DNA from: Anaerolineae bacterium
GTDB lineage: Bacteria; Chloroflexota; Anaerolineae; 4572-78; J111
Length of the DNA stretch: 5,367 bases
Direction of reading: 5' to 3'
Assembly: GCA_020433835.1 (NCBI GenBank)
Contig: JAGRBY010000511.1
Span: forward strand, 1-5,367
Below are positions 1-5,111 of this stretch, piece after piece. Position 1 is the stretch's first letter. Each line of letters begins with the position of its first letter. Under the pieces are notes generated by a model. That model saw only the letters and a list, made by a program, of their open reading frames with translations, ran no database searches and was not told where the DNA came from. Made by a program: the position numbers and the translations under genes.

Positions 1-438
1 GTCCGGAAAAGCGTCGACCAACATCTGGAAGTACTGGAGCACACCGGCCTTCGTCGGCGGCAGCCCCGGCAGTTCCTCGTGCTCGACGAAATCATCGGCG
101 AGCAGTCGTCCGAAACCGTCGAGGTCACCGGCGTTGATGGGGTCGTAAAGATGTCGGATTGAGGCCGAGTGATCCATGAGTTCCTCCTTATAGATGACGA
201 GGGGCGGTATGACGCCGTGCGACTCCATCGCGGCCGCCGCCTCCGGTGATTGCATCAGGGCCAGCCAACCGTCCATATCGTGAATGTTGGCCGACAAAGC
301 AATCTGATTGCTGCCGTCCGCAGCCACATACGAGACGATGTCCGTGGCGATTGGCCCCAGAATCTCGAGCCGTTCATCACCCTTGGACGCCCAGTGTTTC
401 ACATCTTTGACGGTATGGATAGCGACTAATTTTGCCAT
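1..438 (-). CDS. Fused barrel-like + SnoaL-like protein (C-terminus cut by window edge)
   Basis: An open frame of 146 codons runs from the ATG at 438 to the left edge with no stop. Residues 1-87 form a small domain with the pattern beta (LVAIHTV), helix (KHWASKGDERLEIL), two strands (DIVSYVAADGSNQIALSANIH), helix, 'SHGVIPPLVIY' strand. This resembles the dimeric alpha/beta-barrel (ABM-like) fold, and about 60 of 87 residues match the product of 4272-4538. From M88 a SnoaL-like/ester cyclase domain starts, with 'YDPINAGDLDGFGRLLADDFVEH' and 'FQMLVDAFPD' typical of the N-terminal half of that family. AAGGAG at 447-452, eight bases before the ATG, supports the start. In the paralogous locus the two domains are separate genes. 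Here no stop lies between them, and an internal ribosome-binding site precedes M88, so a fusion, a free SnoaL protein, or both could be made. The reaction and substrate are unknown. A base error removing a stop cannot be excluded. Confidence 0.8.
   Translation of the reverse strand, partial: MAKLVAIHTVKDVKHWASKGDERLEILGPIATDIVSYVAADGSNQIALSANIHDMDGWLALMQSPEAAAAMESHGVIPPLVIYKEELMDHSASIRHLYDPINAGDLDGFGRLLADDFVEHEELPGLPPTKAGVLQYFQMLVDAFPD
183..189 (-). promoter_or_regulatory. Internal ribosome-binding site before the SnoaL part of the fusion
   Basis: On the minus strand AAGGAGG lies five bases before the ATG at 177-175, which starts 'MDHSAS', a natural SnoaL N-terminus. The same bases are read in frame as Lys-Glu-Glu of the upstream domain. 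The site is near-ideal and could allow independent translation of the second domain. Confidence 0.6.
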
Positions 439-439
439 G

Positions 440-479
440 GGTTATTCTCCTTATTTTTATAATGAAATCCGATTTGTTT
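440..479 (-). promoter_or_regulatory. Duplicated 40-base leader (copy 1) with RBS
   Basis: These 40 bases are identical to 4540-4579, at the same distance from the start codon of the paralogous gene. The leader holds AAGGAG (447-452) and an AT-rich block, ATTATAAAAATAA on the minus strand (451-463). Identity stops abruptly at 479/4579. TATAAA inside it is a possible -10 box, but it lies so close to the RBS that the AT-rich block may instead be a translation-enhancing leader. Confidence 0.55.
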
Positions 480-536
480 ATGAATGGAAGATCCCAACAA
501 GCCTATCTCCCCTAGACACTTTAAGGCACTCAGATA

Positions 537-542
537 ATTATA
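537..542 (-). promoter_or_regulatory. Possible -10 box for the fusion gene
   Basis: TATAAT on the minus strand lies about 100 bases before the ATG at 438, in the only gap between the beta-helix gene's hairpin and the fusion gene. No convincing -35 hexamer is seen at the proper distance, so this is weak. The rest of 480-637 shows no gene or recognisable element. Confidence 0.2.
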
Positions 543-637
543 GACATCACCTCCCCTTCATTGCCTGAGTTATGGTCCTCATTTGCTCGGTATACGCTTT
601 TAATGGGTCACGCTCAGAACTGCACCTTCGGTGGGGC

Positions 638-668
638 GAGAGGAGGGCGGTAGACCCGCCCTCCTCTC
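638..668 (-). terminator. Strong hairpin, probable transcription end of beta-helix gene
   Basis: GAGAGGAGGGCGG (638-650) and CCGCCCTCCTCTC (656-668) form a perfect 13-bp stem with a 5-base loop, 35 bases past the stop codon at 704-706. No T-run follows on either strand, so it is not a textbook intrinsic terminator. It may still end transcription or protect the 3' end of the mRNA. Confidence 0.6.
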
Positions 669-703
669 ACCTTCAACTAAACTTGCTTCGCGCTATCCGT
701 CGC

Positions 704-3598
704 CTAGGGGCAGGTATCGACCGAACGGTTGTTGTTGTAGTTGTCGAGCTGCTCTGCCAGGCAGGTGGCCGTACTCGCATCGGCGGAGGACAGCTTGGGG
801 CTGTAGTTCAGCCCGTTGAAACCATATTGTCCGAGCAGCAGCACCCCACGCTGGATGTTGCTGGTGGTGGTGCCGTTGGGATCTGCGCCGGCGAAGTAGT
901 TCAACTGCGCACCGACGAGCTGGGCGGCCATGTTGAATAGAGGGTCATTGGCCTTCTTCGTCTTGCCATCGATGGTCATCTTATTCAGCAGGTTGACCGC
1001 CGGTGAGCAGTCAGGCGCGGCATCCGGCGCAGCGGGGTTGCCCTTTAAGACCAAGGCGTATGTCGGCGCAAAGTTCGGCCAGCCGCCCCCCACATCCTGC
1101 GCCGAGACCACCAGTCCACCGGGTGGGTTCGTGGTCATTCCGGTCGCCAGGGCCAGGGTTTGGTCAAGCACCGGCTGCTGGTTCCCGTTCGATTTCCCGC
1201 ACGAAGCCCAATTCTTCCAAAAGCCGATCCCCAACGCGCGACCGCCCGGCGGTGGCGTGTTGTCAACGTTCAAGGTGATGGTCTGGCCGGCTTCGGCCCC
1301 GAAGTCGGTGCAAACCATCCCGTTGTTGGCGTCCGAGTTGGGCACGAACGGGTTCGGACCGAGGTTGGTGTTCCAGCCGGGCGGTACCCATTCACAAAGC
1401 TGGTAATGCTGGCCTGGCACTAACGGGGTGGTGAAGTTGATCGTCCAGTTATTGGCCGAGTTGGCCTCAACCGGCTCCAACGTCGTCCCTTCCTGGCTGG
1501 CCGAAGCCCCCTCACGAAGCTGGAAGGTGAAGAGTTGGGTGCTGCCAGGGGTCGCGCCGTTGACGGTCTTGATCACCTGAGCCGCGCCGGGGTTGACGGT
1601 GCTGGTTTCACCGGCGTCGCCGCATGTGCCGCTGACCGGGCTGTTATGCGCATCGCCGCTGTAGCTGGCAACCCAGTAGTAGGCGCCCACAGCCGTGGGG
1701 CTGAAACTGACCGGCCCATAGGCGCCGTTGCCGTTCACCGTCACCGGGCTGGACGTGAAAACCAGGTTGGTGCAGTCCGGGGTTGGGCTGGGGCCATACA
1801 GCTTGAAGGTGATCGAGCCGGTGGGGTTAGACCCTTCGCTGATTGTGGCCGAGTCGGAAACCAGGGTGCTCGCACCGCTGGCGTCGGTCGCGGTTGTGGT
1901 CAGGGTCGGGTTGGCCAGCGGGATTTCCTGCGACTCGTAGGCACCCATATCGACTGTGCCGCCGACGATGCGCGGATTGCCGTCGAGGTCGGTAGTCACG
2001 CCGACAGGCAAGAAGCTGTTGTCGCCGGCGTTGATCGCCGGGGAGCCAGAGCCGAGGTGCAGGTCGCTGCTGCCGACGAACAGCGGATCGACATCCAGGT
2101 TGCCGCCGCCGTCCGTGGCGGTGCTCACGTTATAGTAGTAGCCGGCGTCACCGAAGGTCGGGTTCCAGGCTGTGCTGCCGCCCGAGCCCTGCACGATGCT
2201 GGCGCTGAATACCGGCACGCTGGCAGGCTGGCCAAGGTCGTTGCCAATGTAGACGCCGCTGGAACCATTGTTCCACAGGATGCTGTTCCGAATCTGCGGG
2301 TTGCTGCCGTTTTGGCTGAGCATTCCGCCGCCATACCTAAGAGCGGCGTTGCCGCTGATGGTGGCATTGGTCAGTGTCAGGTTGTTGCTGCCGGTGGTGA
2401 GTAGCCCGCCGCCGTCTGTCGCGGAGTTGCCGCTGAAGATGACATTCGTCAGCGTCGCATTGTTATCCGTCAAGGTGAACATTCCGCCACCGTACGTCGC
2501 AGAGTTGCCGCTGAAGATGACATTCGTCAGCGTCGGGCTGCCGCTGAAGGTGGCCATCCCGCCGCCGTTTGTCGCGGAGTTGCCGCTGAAGATGACATTC
2601 GTCAGCGTCGGGCTACCACCGCCGTGGAATATCCCGCCGCCGTACGTCGCGGAGTTGCCGCTGAAGGTGGCATCCGTCAGCGTCAGGTTGGTGGGGCCGG
2701 TGCTGTACAGCCCACCGCCTTCAAACACAGCGGAGTTGCCGTCGAACGTGACATGCATCAGCACCGGACTGGCGGAGGCGCCGTACATACCACCGCCAAA
2801 ACGGCTACTTGTGTTGCCGCTGAAGGTGACGGAGGTCAGCGTCGGGCTGCTGTTGATGTTGGCCATCCCGCCGCCGCCGCAGCAATCAAACCCAATAGAG
2901 GCGTTGCCAGTGAAGGTGACGTTTGTCAGCGTCGGGTTGCTGCCGTTGGTGTTAAACATCCCGCCGCCGTAATTTGCGGCGTTGCCACTGAAGGTGACAT
3001 TGGCCAGCGTTGGACTGCTGTTGTCGTTGTACATCCCGCCGCCAAATTTCGTGAAGCCGCTTTTGATGGCGTAGCCGCTCGTGATGGTGACACCATCCAG
3101 GGTCGCGCCGGTCGCGCCGGTCACGACGCTGTAACTGTTATCCACGAGGGTTGGGTTGGATAAGCTCAAAGCGCCGCTGTCGTCGCCGTTCAGGTCGCCG
3201 CTGAGGAGGGTGACGTTGGTCTGCCAGTCGCGCTGGTCGCGCTGGGTTTCGTTCCCGGCGAAGCCACCATAGATCTCGACGCCAGCCTTGAGTTGGAAGG
3301 TCGCTGTGCGAGGGTCACTAGCGGTGGTCGTCGGCTTGTAGGTGCCGGAAGCGACCCAGATCTCAGTGTCAGAAGCGGCCCCGGCCAGGGCGTCGGCCAG
3401 GCTGGGGTAGGCATCGGCCCACGAACTGCCGTCGCCGCTGCCGCTCGCGCCGGCGTTCACATAGATGATCGTCCCTGCGGCGTGCAACGGCACGGGCGGG
3501 GCCAACAGCCCGACTAGCGCCAGTGCCAGCGCCAGCAGGGCGACCAGGGGGGGGCGTTTCGGTCTGGGTATGGTTGTACTTTTGTATTGTTTGTGCAT
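704..3598 (-). CDS. Secreted right-handed beta-helix protein with Ig-like, prealbumin-like and GFWKNW C-terminal domains
   Basis: A complete 964-aa protein. Residues 1-40 are a signal peptide: Lys/Arg-rich start, hydrophobic LVALLALALALVGLL, cleavage likely after 'PLHA'. Residues 44-180 ('IYVNAGASGSGDGSSWADAYPSLADAL', 'EIYGGFAGNETQRDQRDW') are the usual opening of pectate-lyase-like beta-helix surface proteins. About ten coils of 25-30 aa follow (about 196-454), built on 'PTLTNVTFSGNSATYGGGM'. 'SPAINAGDN...DLDGNPRIVGGTVDMGAYE' (519-555) is the choice-of-anchor Q type end of such helices. Residues about 563-670 are an Ig-like repeat ('NPTGSITFKLYGP', 'YYWVASYSGDAHNSPVSGTC'). Residues about 671-780 look like a prealbumin/SdrD-B type domain. 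The end (785-964) carries GIGFWKNWASC, 'AVNLLNK', 'NDPLFNMAAQLVGAQLN' and 'LDNYNNNRSVDTCP'. No sortase motif or C-terminal membrane anchor is visible, so release or non-covalent attachment is likely. No catalytic residues can be assigned, so adhesion or surface structure is an inference. A weak AAAGGGG lies upstream of the ATG. Confidence 0.9.
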   Translation of the reverse strand: MHKQYKSTTIPRPKRPPLVALLALALALVGLLAPPVPLHAAGTIIYVNAGASGSGDGSSWADAYPSLADALAGAASDTEIWVASGTYKPTTTASDPRTATFQLKAGVEIYGGFAGNETQRDQRDWQTNVTLLSGDLNGDDSGALSLSNPTLVDNSYSVVTGATGATLDGVTITSGYAIKSGFTKFGGGMYNDNSSPTLANVTFSGNAANYGGGMFNTNGSNPTLTNVTFTGNASIGFDCCGGGGMANINSSPTLTSVTFSGNTSSRFGGGMYGASASPVLMHVTFDGNSAVFEGGGLYSTGPTNLTLTDATFSGNSATYGGGIFHGGGSPTLTNVIFSGNSATNGGGMATFSGSPTLTNVIFSGNSATYGGGMFTLTDNNATLTNVIFSGNSATDGGGLLTTGSNNLTLTNATISGNAALRYGGGMLSQNGSNPQIRNSILWNNGSSGVYIGNDLGQPASVPVFSASIVQGSGGSTAWNPTFGDAGYYYNVSTATDGGGNLDVDPLFVGSSDLHLGSGSPAINAGDNSFLPVGVTTDLDGNPRIVGGTVDMGAYESQEIPLANPTLTTTATDASGASTLVSDSATISEGSNPTGSITFKLYGPSPTPDCTNLVFTSSPVTVNGNGAYGPVSFSPTAVGAYYWVASYSGDAHNSPVSGTCGDAGETSTVNPGAAQVIKTVNGATPGSTQLFTFQLREGASASQEGTTLEPVEANSANNWTINFTTPLVPGQHYQLCEWVPPGWNTNLGPNPFVPNSDANNGMVCTDFGAEAGQTITLNVDNTPPPGGRALGIGFWKNWASCGKSNGNQQPVLDQTLALATGMTTNPPGGLVVSAQDVGGGWPNFAPTYALVLKGNPAAPDAAPDCSPAVNLLNKMTIDGKTKKANDPLFNMAAQLVGAQLNYFAGADPNGTTTSNIQRGVLLLGQYGFNGLNYSPKLSSADASTATCLAEQLDNYNNNRSVDTCP
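2300..3013 (-). repeat. In-gene tandem repeats coding beta-helix coils (period about 75-81 bases)
   Basis: Nine successive units code for 'xTLTNVxFSGNSATxGGGM...' (residues about 196-433), each 25-27 codons except one of 30. At DNA level a 40-base core is identical at 2418-2457 and 2571-2610 and has one mismatch at 2496-2535, giving steps of 78 and 75 bases. A more diverged copy starts at 2646. The near-identity of neighbouring units points to recent unit duplication or recombination. Confidence 0.85.
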
Positions 3599-3614
3599 TA
3601 CTACGATAACCCCT

Positions 3615-3627
3615 TTATTTCTATAAT
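3615..3627 (-). promoter_or_regulatory. AT-rich leader motif before the beta-helix gene
   Basis: ATTATAGAAATAA on the minus strand matches ATTATAAAAATAA of the two duplicated leaders (451-463 and 4551-4563) at 12 of 13 bases. It sits immediately before the AAAGGGG ribosome-binding region, 16 bases from the ATG at 3598. It could be a shared promoter or a translation-enhancing AT block. Confidence 0.35.
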
Positions 3628-3742
3628 TTATGGTTTGTGAGGTGAATACGTGCTATCGCGCCCTACCCGTCCCACGCCCATCGAACGAGTAGTACACGGT
3701 CTGGATCTAGCCGGATCCGACTTCGGTGATCGGACTGCGTTT

Positions 3743-3765
3743 CTGTCGGCAGCGGCGACCGACAG
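3743..3765 (-). other. Hairpin downstream of the complete SnoaL gene
   Basis: CTGTCGG (3743-3749) and CCGACAG (3759-3765) form a perfect 7-bp stem with a 9-base loop, about 105 bases past the stop codon at 3871. There is no T-run after it. It overlaps a 23-base repeat also found after the other SnoaL gene. The rest of the 3599-3870 gap shows no gene. Confidence 0.4.
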
Positions 3766-3781
3766 TGATTCTAGCCAGCCT
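3759..3781 (-). repeat. 23-base dispersed repeat, copy B (3' flank of SnoaL gene)
   Basis: It matches 5089-5111 at 20 of 23 positions, with the minus-strand core AGGCTGG-N-TAGAATC. It begins 90 bases past the SnoaL stop codon and leads straight into the hairpin at 3743-3765. It may be a 3' UTR element or the relic of the tail of another SnoaL copy. Confidence 0.45.
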
Positions 3782-3870
3782 GGCTGAGTGAAGTCGAAGG
3801 ACCAGGTTGGGAACGAGATTAAAAGCGACGCGCTCGGCTGGTTATTCCCGCTGAAGACCCACCTCTCGCT

Positions 3871-4257
3871 CTACCCTGGCAGAGCCACCCCGACCTGTTG
3901 CATCAGCTCTGCCCCGATGCTTATGGGCCAATCTTCCGCAATTTTACCGTTCACGACGCGATATTCACCCAGGCCCGATCCCGATGCTTCTTTGCCGGCG
4001 TTGGTAACGTGCATTGTGGCCCGCACCACAACGTAATCGCCTTCAGCGATTAGATGCTCGATGTTCAAGTCCCACTTGAGATCGGGGAAAGCCGAGGGCA
4101 TCATGGTGACGAACTGTTTGAAACCCTCACGTCCCCCCGGCATTAAGTGATTGACATAGTCGGGAGCCATTAGTTCGTCCACCAAGGCAACATCCTTGGT
4201 ATTCAAGACCTGCTCGATGAAACGGCGGACAACTGCCTTATTTTGTTCGGTTGACAT
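3871..4257 (-). CDS. SnoaL-like / ester cyclase family protein
   Basis: A complete 128-aa protein, a usual length for this family of NTF2-like alpha+beta barrels. Family marks in order are 'NKAVVRRFIEQVLNTKDVALVDELMAPDYVNH' (6-37), 'GFKQFVTMMPSAFPDLKWDLNIEHLIAEGDYVVVRATMHVT' (45-85), 'VNGKIAEDW' (102-110) and 'LMQQVG' (118-123). The segment that normally reads like 'G.PPTGK' is replaced by 'NAGKEASGSGLGEYR', so the pocket wall differs from the paralogue at 5110. No signal peptide is seen, so the protein is probably cytoplasmic. AAAGGAG (4267-4273) overlaps the stop codon of the upstream barrel-like gene and only 14 bases separate the two genes, so they are an operon and probably translationally coupled. 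Members of this fold cyclise or isomerise polyketides or hydrolyse small molecules, but most are uncharacterised. No specific reaction is claimed. Confidence 0.85.
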   Translation of the reverse strand: MSTEQNKAVVRRFIEQVLNTKDVALVDELMAPDYVNHLMPGGREGFKQFVTMMPSAFPDLKWDLNIEHLIAEGDYVVVRATMHVTNAGKEASGSGLGEYRVVNGKIAEDWPISIGAELMQQVGVALPG

Positions 4258-4271
4258 TGAAATGATCTCCT

Positions 4272-4538
4272 TTACTCGGCCGCCTCAACATGGAAGACGA
4301 CCGGCGGTATAACACCGTGCGACCCCATCGCCGCCGCCGCCTCCGGGGTTTGCATCCAGGCCATCATCCCCTCCATATCATGAAGGTTACCAGACACGGC
4401 GACCCGATTGCTGCCGTCCGCAGCCACATACGAGACGATATCCGTGCCGAATTGCCCCAGAATCTCGACGCGCTCATCACCCTTGGACGCCCAGTGCTTT
4501 ACATCCTCAACTTCATGGGTAGCAACTATATTTGGCAT
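4272..4538 (-). CDS. Small dimeric alpha/beta-barrel-like protein (paralogue of fusion N-domain)
   Basis: A complete 88-aa protein. Predicted order: strand (NIVATHEV), helix (DVKHWASKGDERVEILGQFG), paired strands (DIVSYVAADGSNRVAVSGNLH), helix (MEGMMAWMQTPEAAAAMGSHG), strand (PPVVFHVEA). This fits the ferredoxin-like dimeric barrel used by small monooxygenases, cyclases and stress proteins; the assignment is by pattern, not by a known active site. It aligns without gaps to residues 1-87 of the protein at 1-438, with about 60 identities. KHWASKGDER, DIVSYVAADGSN and SHGVIPP are invariant between the two, so they are candidate functional or dimer surfaces. AAGGAG at 4547-4552, eight bases before the ATG, fixes the start. 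The SnoaL gene follows 14 bases after its stop. The repeated pairing suggests the two proteins act on the same compound or pathway, which is an inference. Confidence 0.8.
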   Translation of the reverse strand: MPNIVATHEVEDVKHWASKGDERVEILGQFGTDIVSYVAADGSNRVAVSGNLHDMEGMMAWMQTPEAAAAMGSHGVIPPVVFHVEAAE

Positions 4539-4539
4539 T

Positions 4540-4579
4540 GGTTATTCTCCTTATTTTTATAATGAAATCCGATTTGTTT
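4540..4579 (-). promoter_or_regulatory. Duplicated 40-base leader (copy 2) with RBS
   Basis: It is identical base for base to 440-479 and ends one base before the start codon region of the barrel-like gene, as in copy 1. It holds AAGGAG (4547-4552) and the AT-rich block at 4551-4563. Upstream of 4579 the two loci share nothing obvious. Confidence 0.55.
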
Positions 4580-4598
4580 GTGATACGACACAGATACG

Positions 4599-4608
4599 CC
4601 AACGTTGG
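4599..4608. promoter_or_regulatory. Perfect 10-base palindrome CCAACGTTGG, possible operator
   Basis: CCAACGTTGG is fully symmetrical and lies about 60 bases before the barrel-like gene's ATG, where a dimeric regulator could bind. The duplicated locus has no copy. A palindrome this short can occur by chance, so support is thin. Confidence 0.2.
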
Positions 4609-4694
4609 AAGTGAGCGGACCAGCGCCGGAGGCACGAGGCCCGCTCGACTGACGGATTGGGTATCAGTGGTTCCCGAAAAAACCTAATCAGGCG

Positions 4695-5000
4695 CTATTG
4701 TGCCAGAATCAGGTAAGCGGCCCAGGCCAGTATTGCTGCCCCGACAACGAAGATAATCTTCTCCACCGTTGTATCGTGCTGCAACTTCCTGAAATTCAGC
4801 GCAAGACCGACAAGACCAACCGTGGTCACAACCAACGTGGCCAGAACCCCATATGTCCAGCCACGGAAGACGGCCAGCGCCAACACCGCATACAACACCC
4901 CGAACACCGCCGGCGGCTCGTTCCCCTTGATTCCGAAACGCCCGATGATGACGCCGTGCAGCACAGCGTTGACAAGAAGTAAGAGACTCAGAAGCATCAT
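4695..5000 (-). CDS. Small four-helix integral membrane protein, unknown function
   Basis: A 101-aa, strongly hydrophobic protein. The ATG at 5000 is chosen because AAGGAG (5009-5014) lies eight bases before it; an in-frame ATG eleven codons upstream (5033) has no such site and would add a polar stretch. Four likely membrane helices: about 2-22 (LLSLLLLVNAVLHGVIIG), 30-46 (PAVFGVLYAVLALAVF), 50-69 (YGVLATLVVTTVGLVGLAL) and 81-100 (IIFVVGAAILAWAAYLILA). The loops are short: 'RFGIKGNEP' after helix 1 and a charged 'NFRKLQHDTTVEK' between helices 3 and 4. No catalytic or metal-binding motif is evident and I do not recognise a named family. It lies between SnoaL-type genes on the same strand, with gaps of 109 bases before and 156 after, so cotranscription is possible but not shown. 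Confidence 0.75.
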   Translation of the reverse strand: MMLLSLLLLVNAVLHGVIIGRFGIKGNEPPAVFGVLYAVLALAVFRGWTYGVLATLVVTTVGLVGLALNFRKLQHDTTVEKIIFVVGAAILAWAAYLILAQ

Positions 5001-5088
5001 GTGCAAAACTCCTTGATTATGCGGATTACCCACCGCACTTTGGTCCGTTAAACCGCCTAACTACATCATAACCTGTCGTCTGCTTCGC

Positions 5089-5111
5089 CCGGCAGCGATT
5101 CTACCCAGCCT
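5089..5111 (-). repeat. 23-base dispersed repeat, copy A (overlaps SnoaL stop codon)
   Basis: It matches 3759-3781 at 20 of 23 positions. On the minus strand it begins inside the TAG stop of the SnoaL-like gene at 5110. Its far end enters a short stem, CTGC (5080-5083) with GCAG (5092-5095), in the same relative place as the hairpin of copy B. Confidence 0.45.

Noticed and set aside
1535..2404. Plus-strand open frame of 289 codons, and another of 234 codons at 2268-2972
   Set aside because: Both lie opposite the beta-helix gene. The second shows a regular 'AELPLKMTFVSVGL' pattern that is just the reverse reading of the coil repeats. No ribosome-binding site or family signature supports them.
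2418..2686. Regular repeats with 75-78 base spacing, considered as a CRISPR array
   Set aside because: The repeats are in frame, code for beta-helix coils, and the 'spacers' between them are themselves similar coding sequence.
3621..3627. TATAAT on the plus strand (also at 458-463), considered as plus-strand promoters
   Set aside because: No plausible -35 box and no plus-strand gene to serve. The sequence is better explained as the AT-rich leader of the minus-strand genes.
3640..3710. Minus-strand stretch reading 'QTVYYSFDG', a faint likeness to Rhs/YD-repeat protein ends
   Set aside because: Only about 16 codons are open, with stops on both sides, and there is no start or further similarity. 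Too short to call a pseudogene.
4613..4646. Inverted repeat GAGCGG/CCGCTC between the membrane protein and barrel-like genes
   Set aside because: A 6-bp stem with a 22-base loop and no T-run; may be chance in GC-rich DNA.
4677..4692. T6 run on the minus strand after the membrane protein gene, considered as a terminator
   Set aside because: The only stem before it is CCT/AGG with a 4-base loop, too weak to count.
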